Origin: an uncultured Winogradskyella sp.
Lineage (GTDB): Bacteria; Bacteroidota; Bacteroidia; Flavobacteriales; Flavobacteriaceae
Assembly (NCBI RefSeq): GCF_947495255.1
Contig: NZ_CANLYI010000011.1
Span: 62,001 to 126,000 of the forward strand
Length of the DNA: 64,000 bases
Direction of reading: 5' to 3'
Positions 37,503-46,177 of the stretch are shown here, piece after piece. The position numbers and the translations under genes were made by a program. The notes under the pieces were generated by a model, which was not told the DNA's origin, made no database searches, and worked only from the letters and a program-made list of their open reading frames with translations. How positions within the stretch are numbered: the first letter of the stretch is position 1; every line of letters starts with the position of its first letter.

Positions 37503-38354
37503 TTATTGATTTTTGTTTGGACATAATTGAGCAATTTCATCCAATATTTTTTTCTTTCTTACTTCTGAAACACCTAAATGGTCTAGGTAAAATTTATCGT
37601 GCATTAGTTGTCTGCAGAGTACCACATCTCTACTTAATAAAAATTGTTTTTCTCTGTTGGTTAATAATGTAGATACTGTGATTGGGTAAAGACTTAAACG
37701 GTCAATACGATCGCGTAACCCATCATTATTAGGATAGTCCCAACTTAATAGATAGAGACCGCAACATTTACCATATAACAAAGCATCTTCCGTAAACCTT
37801 GTATTTGTAATGACCCAACCTTTTGTTAATTTAGAATCGTTTTTTATATTTCCATTCCAATGTGTTTTTACATCTTGGTAGCGCGAATTAATATATAATG
37901 GAATTTTCACATTACAATTAAGGCCTTGTTCACTATGAAATTTACATTCTATTAAAGTTGTTTCATTTTCTTTGTGCGCAATTACATCGATTTCATGTTT
38001 TACACATTTACCTTGCAAAATTTCCCCAACTTTTGTTTCGTATCCTGAGTATCTTAAAAGTTCACTTACAAAACGTTCAAAGGGAAAACCTGTTGGTCCT
38101 AGTTCATAAATGGCTTTTTTTAGTTTGTATTTAGAAGCCAAATAGCTTTTCTTTTTTTTGAGTAAAGCAAAAGCTCTGTTATAAATTTCTTTGGTAGAAA
38201 TTCCTTGGTACAATTCATATCTAACCTTATTAATAATTTGAGCAATGGTTTCTTTGTCCGCTCCCGTTTTATACAATGAAGCACGTAATTTATCTATTGA
38301 AAATTTTACTTTTTCGCCAGAGGATTTAATGATATCGAAATTTTGATTTTTCAT
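37503..38354 (-). CDS. ATP-cone domain fused to an Mrr-like nuclease
   Basis: 283 residues from ATG 38354 (MKNQNFDIIKSSG). Residues 1-90 are an ATP-cone (IIKSSGEKVKFSIDKLRASL), the nucleotide-sensing module of ribonucleotide reductases. Residues 100-200 are a PD-(D/E)xK nuclease of Mrr type (FERFVSELLRYSGYETKVG, HEIDVIAHKENETTLIECKFH). The combination suggests a nuclease controlled by ATP or dATP level. An in-frame extension to 38390 lacks support. It lies directly before the beta-CASP gene. Confidence 0.75.
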   Translation of the reverse strand: MKNQNFDIIKSSGEKVKFSIDKLRASLYKTGADKETIAQIINKVRYELYQGISTKEIYNRAFALLKKKKSYLASKYKLKKAIYELGPTGFPFERFVSELLRYSGYETKVGEILQGKCVKHEIDVIAHKENETTLIECKFHSEQGLNCNVKIPLYINSRYQDVKTHWNGNIKNDSKLTKGWVITNTRFTEDALLYGKCCGLYLLSWDYPNNDGLRDRIDRLSLYPITVSTLLTNREKQFLLSRDVVLCRQLMHDKFYLDHLGVSEVRKKKILDEIAQLCPNKNQ

Positions 38355-38453
38355 TTGTGCATATTTAAAAACGGACAAAGCAACAATCACTGTGTCTTCT
38401 AGTAACTTTAAACCATAATCATTATAACTAGTAGAACGATTAATAATTTAGAT

Positions 38454-38855
38454 TTACTTAAAGAAATCTCTTACCCAAGCTTTTACTTGGTTGTCGGTCA
38501 TACTATCAGCCTTTTCAATTCCTTTTATTTTTGTGCTTAGGCTTTTATAGTTTTTGTGCAACTCTTTGCTAAATTTCTCATTAGTATCAGCCGGTCCAAA
38601 AATCACCAACGCATTTGTGTCATTAATTTGTGAAGCAATATCTTTAAAATATTGTTTTAGTTGTTGTTTTTCGCGTTCTAAATATTTACTGTCTTGCACA
38701 ACGTCTTGCGGACCACCTTTTAATTTTGTTCCAGAACCACCATGAGCCTTATAATGCTCAATGTTAGATGAAACAGTTTTAAATGTTTCATTTTCATTCT
38801 CTATGCTTACGATATAAGCATTGTCAATATCTAGCCAAACACCTGTATTTTTCAT
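38454..38855 (-). CDS. eRF1/host-attachment-like protein, uncertain
   Basis: 133 residues: KNTGVWLDIDNAYIVSIENENETFKTVSSNIEHYK, then GGSGTKLKGGPQDVVQDSKYLEREKQQLKQYFKDI and NALVIFGPADTNEKFSKEL. The order (a strand-rich start, a basic linker and an alpha/beta VIFGPADTNEKF segment) recalls bacterial eRF1-like or host-attachment proteins, which may act at ribosomes. Confidence in the family is low. It follows a Usp gene by 48 bases, with a GATTCTT/AAGAATC hairpin (38871-38893) between them. Confidence 0.55.
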   Translation of the reverse strand: MKNTGVWLDIDNAYIVSIENENETFKTVSSNIEHYKAHGGSGTKLKGGPQDVVQDSKYLEREKQQLKQYFKDIASQINDTNALVIFGPADTNEKFSKELHKNYKSLSTKIKGIEKADSMTDNQVKAWVRDFFK

Positions 38856-38903
38856 TGAAAATTTATTTATGATTCTTCTTAAAAAAAAGAATCTTGTTAA
38901 TAA

Positions 38904-39758
38904 TTAATTTCTTAAATCGTGCATAGCCAATATTGGGACATTTAGATGAAAAGAGATCTCTTTTACCATTGGGCTACTTAAAATGCTTCCAAAAAAAGTG
39001 TGTTTTTTATTAATAAAAGCAACCATGTCGCTCGATCTACTTTCTACAAAAATGTTTACTGCAGTTTGTATTGAATAGTGTGGCAAGGTGTGAAATGTAT
39101 AACTAACACCTGTTAAAATTTCTTTTAGTAGTTTTATGTTTTCTTCTTGTTCTTCATCTAATTTATCTTCTTCCTTAATATGAAGTACTGCAATATTTGC
39201 ATTACTCTTTTTTGCAATATCGTATAGATGAATAAGTTCTCTCCGTTTAAAATGATTTCTATAACTAGACGGAAAAACAATTTCTTTTGGCAATTCAATT
39301 TTTGCGTTTTCTGGTACAACTAGTACTGGGCAATTCCGTACTTTTTCCATAATATATATTGCAGTACTACCAAAAGCTGTTTTTCTAGAATGGGTTTCTC
39401 CTTTGGTTCCCATTACAATCATTTCAATATCTTTTTTGTCAACTATTTGAATTACGGCATCAATAACATTATTGAATTCTGATATAATTTCAAAATGATG
39501 CTTTGGATTATATGAGTCGCTCATAGTAATCATATCAAAAACCGTCGCTAATCCGTTTTCTGAATGTAGTTTTGCATTTTCGAAGAGTTCGCTTCCAGGT
39601 TCCATATTTAATAGACTCTCTAGAATATTGCCTGTAGCTGAAAACACATTTAGAAGATAAAAATCACAATGGTCGTTTTTGTATAATTCTCGAGCATAAT
39701 TGATAGCTCTAATTGAGTTTTTAGAAAAATCTGTTGGTAATAAAACTTTATGTCTCAT
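38904..39758 (-). CDS. tandem universal stress protein (Usp 2)
   Basis: 284 residues with two Usp domains. The nucleotide-binding loop MGTKGETHSRKTAFGST fits G-2x-G-9x-GS. It has FNR-type promoter C. It is probably the first gene of an operon continuing through the eRF1-like, ATP-cone nuclease and beta-CASP genes (spacers 48, 99 and 3 bases). Confidence 0.88.
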   Translation of the reverse strand: MRHKVLLPTDFSKNSIRAINYARELYKNDHCDFYLLNVFSATGNILESLLNMEPGSELFENAKLHSENGLATVFDMITMSDSYNPKHHFEIISEFNNVIDAVIQIVDKKDIEMIVMGTKGETHSRKTAFGSTAIYIMEKVRNCPVLVVPENAKIELPKEIVFPSSYRNHFKRRELIHLYDIAKKSNANIAVLHIKEEDKLDEEQEENIKLLKEILTGVSYTFHTLPHYSIQTAVNIFVESRSSDMVAFINKKHTFFGSILSSPMVKEISFHLNVPILAMHDLRN

Positions 39759-39784
39759 GGCTAACTAATTTAAATCCGTTGAAT

Positions 39785-39827
39785 TAAATATAATCACTTA
39801 ACTAAACATAAAGAATGATATCCGTCA
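39785..39827 (-). promoter_or_regulatory. FNR-type promoter C
   Basis: On the minus strand TGACGGATATCA (39827-39816), 23 bases, then TATATTTA (39792-39785). It drives Usp 2. Confidence 0.85.
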
Positions 39828-39854
39828 GTTTAACCATTTGACATTCAGTGGTTT

Positions 39855-40694
39855 TTAATCACCATGACATGGAATAACTAAAAATGGAACTGTAGGATGA
39901 TATCCTATATTCTTAACTACAGGCTCTTTAGTAATATTTTCAATAAAACTATGTTTGTAGTTTATCATTGTAAGGATGTTTATGTTAAGCTCCTTAATAA
40001 ATTCTTTAATGGCGTGTTCTTTATTGTCAAAACCAGTCATCCAATGAAAACTGTGTTTGTAGTTTTCTAAATATGCTTTTAGCATTGCTAAATTGTAGTT
40101 TTGTTTATCGGTTAGGTTCTTCTTTTCGTTAATATGAACAACAGTAATTTTTGAATTATATAATTTTGATAATTGTTTTATATACACTAATTCTTCGCCA
40201 TAAAACCTATTGTAATCCGTAGGAAATGCTATTTTCTTTGGTGTAATAAATTCATAACCATCTGGTACAACTAATATTGGGCAATTTTTTACTTTGTTAA
40301 TAATGTTTACAGTATTACTACCAAATAGAAACTCCTTTGCGCCAGTAGCACCTTTGGTACCCATAATTATTAGATTTATATCTTGGTCTTTAATAGCTTT
40401 CTTTATTGTATTCACTAAAGGCTCTTTGCTAAAAATGGTTCTAAACTCATGGTTGGCCTTATTACTTTTTTCTTCTAATAAGACTTTATGTTCTTCTAGC
40501 TTTTGACTTGTTTCTTCTTGAAGTCTATCTAAATAGGTTGAAGTGATATAGGTTCTGGATCCAGAATTAGTAAACATCCAAGTATTTAGAAGATAAAATG
40601 TACACTGCTCGTTGTTGTAAAGTTTTAAGGCATAGAGAGCTGCACTAAAAGCATTATCTGAAAAATCTGTTGGAAGTATAATATGATGTTTCAT
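39855..40694 (-). CDS. tandem universal stress protein (Usp 3)
   Basis: 279 residues, two Usp domains. The N-terminal domain has ILPTDFSDNAFSAALYAL and the loop MGTKGATGAKEFLFGSNT. It is closest to Usp 4 (shared HSFHWM, LNINILxMINYKHSFI and PTVPFLVIP segments), which suggests local tandem duplication. It has its own FNR-type promoter D. Confidence 0.88.
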   Translation of the reverse strand: MKHHIILPTDFSDNAFSAALYALKLYNNEQCTFYLLNTWMFTNSGSRTYITSTYLDRLQEETSQKLEEHKVLLEEKSNKANHEFRTIFSKEPLVNTIKKAIKDQDINLIIMGTKGATGAKEFLFGSNTVNIINKVKNCPILVVPDGYEFITPKKIAFPTDYNRFYGEELVYIKQLSKLYNSKITVVHINEKKNLTDKQNYNLAMLKAYLENYKHSFHWMTGFDNKEHAIKEFIKELNINILTMINYKHSFIENITKEPVVKNIGYHPTVPFLVIPCHGD

Positions 40695-40721
40695 GGTATG
40701 TATTGAATTTAACTAATAGTA

Positions 40722-40764
40722 TAAAATTAGTTCATATTAACTTTTAATAAAATGACTTCTGTCA
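40722..40764 (-). promoter_or_regulatory. FNR-type promoter D, overlapping a stop codon
   Basis: On the minus strand TGACAGAAGTCA (40764-40753), 23 bases, then TAATTTTA (40729-40722). The TGA of the box is also the stop codon of Usp 4. It drives Usp 3. Confidence 0.82.
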
Positions 40765-41595
40765 GTTAATAGATGGAATAACTAAAAAAGGAATGGTAGG
40801 TTGAAATCCTAACTTTTTAATAACGGGTTCCTTAATAATACTATGTATAAAACTGTGCTTATAGTTTATCATAACCAGTATATTAATATTTAGTTCGTCT
40901 ATAAAATCTTTAATCGCTTCATGCTTTTTTCCATAATCTGGCATCCAATGAAAGCTGTAATCATAATTTTTTAAAGCTATTTTTAACTGATCTAAATTAT
41001 ATTCTTGTGCTTCAGATAGCTCAGTTTCTTTATTAATATGGACTATTCTTATTTTAGAATCATATAAATCTGCTATTCGCTTTAAGGCGTGTAATTCTTC
41101 GCCGTAAAGTCGGTTAAAGTCTGTAGGAAAAGCAATTTGTTTTGGGTCATCAAAATCAAATTCGTCCGGAACAGCCAGAATAGGACAGTTTTTAACCTTT
41201 TTTATAGCATTTACGGTATTGCTTCCAAAAACAATTTCTGTTGCTTTAGTTGCTCCTTTTGTTCCCATAACCACTATGTCTATGTTGTTTTTTTCTATAA
41301 CAGTTTCCATAGTGTGAAATAGATCATTTGTACTTACAATGATTTCAAATTCATGATTAGCATTTGCATCTGCATTTTCCGCTAATTCTTTTAATTCTAA
41401 AAGTTCTTTTGTTGCATTTTCAGTCATAAAATGAATCAATTTATTTGATAAATTAGACATGGCTGAAATTTTCATTTTTGTGGAATGTAAAAAGTAAAAC
41501 GTACAAACTTCATCTTTATATAGCTTTAAAGTATATACAACAGCACTCCAAGCGTTATCTGAAAAATCTGTGGGTAATAGAATATTTGTTTTCAT
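40762..41595 (-). CDS. tandem universal stress protein (Usp 4)
   Basis: 277 residues, two Usp domains with loop MGTKGATKATEIVFGSNT. No FNR-type box is seen in front of it. It is 56 bases after Usp 5, so it is probably cotranscribed from promoter F. Its leader shares TAATGGTCACATG (plus strand, 41617-41629) with Usp 5. Its stop codon is part of promoter D. Confidence 0.87.
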   Translation of the reverse strand: MKTNILLPTDFSDNAWSAVVYTLKLYKDEVCTFYFLHSTKMKISAMSNLSNKLIHFMTENATKELLELKELAENADANANHEFEIIVSTNDLFHTMETVIEKNNIDIVVMGTKGATKATEIVFGSNTVNAIKKVKNCPILAVPDEFDFDDPKQIAFPTDFNRLYGEELHALKRIADLYDSKIRIVHINKETELSEAQEYNLDQLKIALKNYDYSFHWMPDYGKKHEAIKDFIDELNINILVMINYKHSFIHSIIKEPVIKKLGFQPTIPFLVIPSIN

Positions 41596-41651
41596 GTGTT
41601 AATATTTAGTATTGTGTAATGGTCACATGGTTTTAGCTAATAGTTATATAG

Positions 41652-42497
41652 TTAGTGTTTAGCAGGTAATACTAAAAAAGGAATTTTTAAATGAAAACCT
41701 ATTTGATTAAGTGCGGATCTAAAGAATAAGTTTTCAAAAAATGAATGCTTATTATTTATCATGGCCAATAAATTGATTTTTGCTTTAATTTGAAACTTGT
41801 CTATAGCGTCTGTGACATTCATGCTTTCAAATTCATGATATATAAAAGGTGTGTCTTTAAATACAGTTTCTAGTTTTAATTGGTTATTAATTTGTTTAAA
41901 AGTGAGGTCTTTACCTGTAGAAACATGTAGCGCATTTACTCTAGAGTTATGGTCAATAGCAATTTGTTTTAGTAGGTCTATATGAAAGGCGTCATAATCT
42001 ATCTCTAAATCTGTAGGGAATAGAATCTCTAGAGGTTTCTCGTATTCAAAATCTGAAGGAATTGCCAAAACCGGACATTTAATTTCCTTAAATACATGTA
42101 CAGTGTTAGAACCAAATAACACCTCTTGAGCACCTGTAGCACCTTTAGTTCCCATAACAATAAGATGTGTTTTGTTTTCTGAGATAAACTCTCTAATACC
42201 AGAAACTAGAGTATTAAAACGAGGTAGTGTTGTAAAGGTATGTTTAGGGTTATCCTTAAATGTTTCAGCAATTCTAGATTTTAATTCATCCAGGTTTTTT
42301 ATTGCTGTATCTCTAATGGCATCACCTAAACCAAATTGAGCAGGATAGCCCAAAACATATTCTACATTATAAATTATAGGTGTATAGGTATTTAGTAAAT
42401 GAAAAGTACAAGTTTCATCTTTAAAAAGTTGAATAGCATACTTTATGGCATTCCAAGAATTGTCGGAAAAATCGGTAGGTAAAAGTATATTTTTCAT
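41652..42497 (-). CDS. tandem universal stress protein (Usp 5)
   Basis: 281 residues, two Usp domains. The N-terminal loop MGTKGATGAQEVLFGSNT is intact. It is 86 bases after Usp 6 with no FNR-type box between, so it likely belongs to the promoter F transcript. TAATGGTCACATG (plus strand, 42518-42530) lies 20 bases before the start codon, at nearly the same position as in Usp 4. Confidence 0.87.
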   Translation of the reverse strand: MKNILLPTDFSDNSWNAIKYAIQLFKDETCTFHLLNTYTPIIYNVEYVLGYPAQFGLGDAIRDTAIKNLDELKSRIAETFKDNPKHTFTTLPRFNTLVSGIREFISENKTHLIVMGTKGATGAQEVLFGSNTVHVFKEIKCPVLAIPSDFEYEKPLEILFPTDLEIDYDAFHIDLLKQIAIDHNSRVNALHVSTGKDLTFKQINNQLKLETVFKDTPFIYHEFESMNVTDAIDKFQIKAKINLLAMINNKHSFFENLFFRSALNQIGFHLKIPFLVLPAKH

Positions 42498-42583
42498 GAT
42501 TTTGTAGTTTTATTTATTAATGGTCACATGCTATTGTAATTAGTTGGTATTAATATTTTTTATTTAAAACGTCATTGATTAAT

Positions 42584-43438
42584 CTAATCACGATTTGTGT
42601 TTTGCATCGCTAAAAGCGGAATCTCTAAACCAAAACTCACTTTGTCTATTGTAGACGGAAAAAGCATATCTTCTAAAAAGGAGTGTTGGGTATTTACCAT
42701 GGTTATCATGTCAATATCACTTTCTTCGATATGAGAGATGATAGCATCCGCAACATTTTTATCGTTTTTAATATTAAAGTCTACTTTGTTTACTATTAAG
42801 GCATCTTTAATAAAATCTTTATTGTCTTCTTGTCTTATAGATAATTTATTGCTCGTTGAGACATACATAACATCTATTTTGCTTCTGTACGATTTTGCCA
42901 AAACAGATAGTAGTTTTAATTCTCTACGTTTATAAGGTATAAGGTAATCTGTAGGGAATAATATATGTTTGGGCTGTGTATTTTTATAGTTTGAAGGAAT
43001 TGCCAAAACGGGACAATCAACATACTTTAAAACCTGAAATGTTTGACTACCAAAAATAATATGACGCTCGTTAGATTTTCCTTTTGTACCCATCACAATT
43101 AAATCTATGTTGTGTTTGTCCGCTATTTCATTTGCTTCTTCTACGAGAGAATTGTTAGCCGAAATACTGTGATACGTATATCTTGGGTTTGGTGCTATTT
43201 CATTGACTTCTTTAAAAAGTTTTTCTAAGTTGTTTTTAGAATCGGTTTTCACCTTTTCTAATACATCATCAAAAACATCACGAGACACTAATTCGTCATG
43301 GTCATAAAACTCATTTCGATATGCGTGCATAAAATAGAATTGCACTTTTTGATACTTAAAAAATTCTAATGCATAATTAATAGCATTCTTAGAATTCTCA
43401 GAAAAATCGGTAGGTAAAAGGATAGATAACATAATCAT
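42584..43438 (-). CDS. tandem universal stress protein (Usp 6)
   Basis: 284 residues, two Usp domains with loop MGTKGKSNERHIIFGSQT. The start may be ATG 43438 or the third codon, also Met (MLSILLPTDFSENS), which aligns better with the paralogs. FNR-type promoter F lies 50 bases upstream. It is first in a likely three-Usp operon. Confidence 0.87.
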   Translation of the reverse strand: MIMLSILLPTDFSENSKNAINYALEFFKYQKVQFYFMHAYRNEFYDHDELVSRDVFDDVLEKVKTDSKNNLEKLFKEVNEIAPNPRYTYHSISANNSLVEEANEIADKHNIDLIVMGTKGKSNERHIIFGSQTFQVLKYVDCPVLAIPSNYKNTQPKHILFPTDYLIPYKRRELKLLSVLAKSYRSKIDVMYVSTSNKLSIRQEDNKDFIKDALIVNKVDFNIKNDKNVADAIISHIEESDIDMITMVNTQHSFLEDMLFPSTIDKVSFGLEIPLLAMQNTNRD

Positions 43439-43457
43439 CTGGTTTTAGTGTGGATTA

Positions 43458-43500
43458 TAAAAATAGAGACTAAAACTTTTAAAAACTATGATATAAGTCA
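43458..43500 (-). promoter_or_regulatory. FNR-type promoter F
   Basis: On the minus strand TGACTTATATCA (43500-43489), 23 bases, then TATTTTTA (43465-43458). It drives Usp 6 and probably Usp 5 and Usp 4. Confidence 0.85.
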
Positions 43501-43542
43501 GATAGCTAAATAGTTGGTGATTTTTTTTAAAAATTTTGAAAT

Positions 43543-43747
43543 AAAAAAAAGAGACAATTTTTTAACGATAAATGAACTAAAAGTTTTTTAGAACAAAGAT
43601 TAAATAACTTAGGAATAAAGTCTAAAAGACTTAGACCATGAACCAACCAAAAAATTCCATTAGTTAAATAAATCTAACTCTAAAAACCTAGAGTTAAATC
43701 GTTTAAAACTGTCTCTCTTAGATTAATAGCAAACCATTGTAAAATGG
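43543..43747 (-). ncRNA. candidate FNR-controlled structured small RNA
   Basis: No convincing reading frame fills this part of the 360-base gap between Usp 6 and the membrane-protein gene. Promoter G predicts a start near 43747. The minus-strand RNA would begin with a 6-bp hairpin (ACCATT/AATGGT). A long closing stem pairs 43718-43699 with 43568-43550. Inner hairpins are TAACTCTA/TAGAGTTA (43697-43676) and AAGTCT/AGACTT. It ends in eight T residues (43550-43543), before promoter F. The layout suggests an independent ~200-base terminated RNA. A leader of Usp 6 is the alternative. Confidence 0.5.
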
Positions 43748-43752
43748 TACTA

Positions 43753-43795
43753 TAATAATACGTCTATAAATAAATTAAAACTATGACTTTTGTCA
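43753..43795 (-). promoter_or_regulatory. FNR-type promoter G
   Basis: On the minus strand TGACAAAAGTCA (43795-43784), 23 bases, then TATTATTA (43760-43753), the weakest -7 of the set. No gene starts downstream for over 300 bases, so it points to the candidate small RNA. Confidence 0.75.
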
Positions 43796-43798
43796 GGT

Positions 43799-44185
43799 TT
43801 AAAATAAAACGATGCTATATGCTATATTAAGTAAATATATGCCGACTAAAAATAGTAATGTGTAAATAACTTGTACCAATTTAATGTTGGTTAAAACTAA
43901 AAATGAAACCGTTTGTTTTGGTAAAGCAAATAAAGCAATTCCAATAAAAAGGGATGTCCAACCTATTAGTGTAATGATTAGTTTATAACTAGGCTCCCAA
44001 ATGTTATGAAATATAATATTAAGTAACCCAATGACAATGGCTATAAAAGCTGTAAGAATCAAGAATTTTTGATCATTTAAATCGTCAAAAATCTGTTTGA
44101 TTCTTTTAGGGTTAACACTTAGTATAAAAAAGAATATTAATAAATACCAGCCCCAAAATTTCGCAAAGAATATTGAATTATCCAT
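43799..44185 (-). CDS. four-helix membrane protein, unknown
   Basis: 128 residues with four predicted membrane helices (WGWYLLIFFFILSV; FLILTAFIAIVIGLLNIIF; LIITLIGWTSLFIGIALFAL; VIYTLLFLVGIYLLNIAYS). No family was recognised. It lies 6 bases after Usp 7 on the same strand and is surely cotranscribed from promoter H, so it is an inner-membrane member of the same regulon. Confidence 0.7.
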   Translation of the reverse strand: MDNSIFFAKFWGWYLLIFFFILSVNPKRIKQIFDDLNDQKFLILTAFIAIVIGLLNIIFHNIWEPSYKLIITLIGWTSLFIGIALFALPKQTVSFLVLTNIKLVQVIYTLLFLVGIYLLNIAYSIVLF

Positions 44186-44191
44186 AATGTG

Positions 44192-45040
44192 TTAGTTTTT
44201 TTCGTGCAATACTAAAAATGGAATATCTACATGATAACTTATGTTTTCCACTTTTGAGTGAAATAATATTTGTTGAAAATAATTAAGATTTTTTGCAATC
44301 ATACAAATCAAATTAACCGCTCTACTTTCTACAAAACATTCTACAGCATCTTCTACTTTTTTATTATTTAAATGATGAAACGTAAATTGATTTGGATTAA
44401 GATAATCTTCCAATAATTCTTTATTCTCCTTTTGGTCATCATTTAAATCGGCTTTGCTTTTGCTGATATGAAGTATTCGTAAATGTGAATTAAATCGCTC
44501 AATGATATCAACCATTGGTTTTAGAACCTGTAAATTGTTTGATAATAAGTAGTCTGTTGGGAAAGCAATTTCTTTTGGTGTTACATACGCTGCATTTTCA
44601 GGAATTGCCAACACATTACATTTAACTTTAGTAATAACATCTGCTGTATTAGAACCTAAAATTATTTTTTCTAGTTCTGAGGCACCTTTAGTACCCATTA
44701 CAATACAATCTATTTGTTTTTCATTTACATTTTTTCGGATGGATTCTATAAAAGAACCATTATCTGTAAGTGTAAAGAATTTATGAATGTTATCGTTTGG
44801 TGTTAATTTTAAAATTTGCTTTAAAACGTTGCGCAGCTTCTGCTTAGTAGTTTTAGTGTAAACTTCTGTTATTAGAGTTTCATTTAGTGTTAATGAAGCA
44901 TCAGAAATAGCCAAACTATCTAATCTGTTAACATGCAATAAATAAAAATTGCATTCTGTTTTTTCGAAAAAAAGGATAGCGTATTTTATGGCATTCCATG
45001 AGTTTTCGGAAAAATCCGTTGGTAGTAGTATATTTTTCAT
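44192..45040 (-). CDS. tandem universal stress protein (Usp 7)
   Basis: 282 residues, two Usp domains; loop MGTKGASELEKIILGSNT. Promoter H, the best box in the window, precedes it. It is adjacent to the regulator genes, with 87 bases between its start and the stop of the response regulator. Confidence 0.88.
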   Translation of the reverse strand: MKNILLPTDFSENSWNAIKYAILFFEKTECNFYLLHVNRLDSLAISDASLTLNETLITEVYTKTTKQKLRNVLKQILKLTPNDNIHKFFTLTDNGSFIESIRKNVNEKQIDCIVMGTKGASELEKIILGSNTADVITKVKCNVLAIPENAAYVTPKEIAFPTDYLLSNNLQVLKPMVDIIERFNSHLRILHISKSKADLNDDQKENKELLEDYLNPNQFTFHHLNNKKVEDAVECFVESRAVNLICMIAKNLNYFQQILFHSKVENISYHVDIPFLVLHEKN

Positions 45041-45061
45041 TAAGCAACATCTTTACTAACA

Positions 45062-45104
45062 CAAATTTATAGGTTAGATGCCGCACCGAAAATGATATAT
45101 ATCA
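45062..45104 (-). promoter_or_regulatory. FNR-type promoter H
   Basis: Palindromic TGATATATATCA (45093-45104, extended to 14 bases), 23 bases, then a perfect -7 element TAAATTTG (45069-45062) on the minus strand. It drives Usp 7 and the four-helix protein. Confidence 0.9.
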
Positions 45105-45127
45105 TCTTTAGGCTAATCCTATAGTGA

Positions 45128-46177
45128 TTAGCCTATTCTTTTTAATTCTTCGATGTCTAAAATTTGAATATTTCTTCCTTCAATTTTAATAATACCTTGC
45201 CTTTTAAAACTCGTAAGAGTTCTAATTAATGTTTCTGTAGCAATACCTGCAACACTAGCTAAATCACTCCTAGATATTTTTATTGGATCTTCTGGTTTGC
45301 GGTTTATTTTTTCAGCAAATTTTAAAATAGTAGTTGCGGTTTTCTTAGATACAGAACTATAGGCCATTTCTAATAACTGATTTTTCATTGTAGAAATGTT
45401 ATCAGATAATAGCTGTATTAACTCTATAGCTATTTTATGATTATCGTTTATGATTTCACTAAACTGTTTTGCAGAAATACCTGTCAATTCTACATCGTGA
45501 ATAGAGGTTGCTGTTTCTTTATGTGGCTTATTACTTGTAAATGTGCTATAACCAAACAGGTCATCTTCTTTATAAATTGTAGTTACTAATTCTTTGCCTT
45601 GCTCATCAATTTGATGGCATTTTACAGTACCTTTATTTATAAGATAGATATAGTTTGCGTGATCTTGTTCTCTATAGATAATCGTATTTTTTGGGTACGA
45701 AAAAATATTACCGTTATCATCAAAATAGTTCTTTAAGCCGTTTAAAGTTCTTATTTCGTTTTCATTGGTAGTAGCTTTGTTATTTTGTTCACGTTCTTCC
45801 TTTAAAATAGCTGCTTTTGCAATACGACTTTCTATTGCACTAGTTAATTCATCTTCTCCAAAAGGTTTAGTGATGTAATCATCAGCTCCCAAATCCATGC
45901 CTTTACGTACATCTTGTCTTTCTGTTTTTGCAGATAAAAAGATAAATGGTATATACTTTGTTACACTGTCTTTAGATATGGCTTCTAAAACACCATAGCC
46001 ATCTAATTCTGGCATCATAATATCACAGATTATAATATCTGGTAGTGTTTCTTTTGCTTTCTCAACGCCAATTTTTCCGTTTGCAGCAGTTTCAACTTCA
46101 TAACCTGACAACTCTAATAATTCAGCAGTGTTTTCTCTTAAAATTACGTCGTCTTCAATTAATAATACGTGTTTCAT
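45128..46177 (-). CDS. response regulator fused to a CRP/FNR-type DNA-binding module
   Basis: 349 residues. The receiver (1-125) has Asp9/Asp10, phospho-acceptor Asp52 and Lys104. A linker leads to a cNMP-binding-like barrel (about 150-265), a dimer helix and a CRP-type winged helix. The recognition helix ETLIRTLTSF keeps the Glu and Arg that FNR (ETISRLLGRF) uses to read TGA half-sites. No N-terminal Cys cluster is present, so oxygen is not sensed by an iron-sulfur centre here. Its stop/start overlaps the kinase gene (TAATG). It probably binds the TGAY-N4-RTCA boxes of this region. Confidence 0.88.
   Translation of the reverse strand: MKHVLLIEDDVILRENTAELLELSGYEVETAANGKIGVEKAKETLPDIIICDIMMPELDGYGVLEAISKDSVTKYIPFIFLSAKTERQDVRKGMDLGADDYITKPFGEDELTSAIESRIAKAAILKEEREQNNKATTNENEIRTLNGLKNYFDDNGNIFSYPKNTIIYREQDHANYIYLINKGTVKCHQIDEQGKELVTTIYKEDDLFGYSTFTSNKPHKETATSIHDVELTGISAKQFSEIINDNHKIAIELIQLLSDNISTMKNQLLEMAYSSVSKKTATTILKFAEKINRKPEDPIKISRSDLASVAGIATETLIRTLTSFKRQGIIKIEGRNIQILDIEELKRIG

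Noticed and set aside
42572..42590. FNR-like box before Usp 5 (TGATTAATCTAATCA)
   Set aside because: The half-sites are 7 bases apart instead of 4, and no -7 element lies at the required distance.
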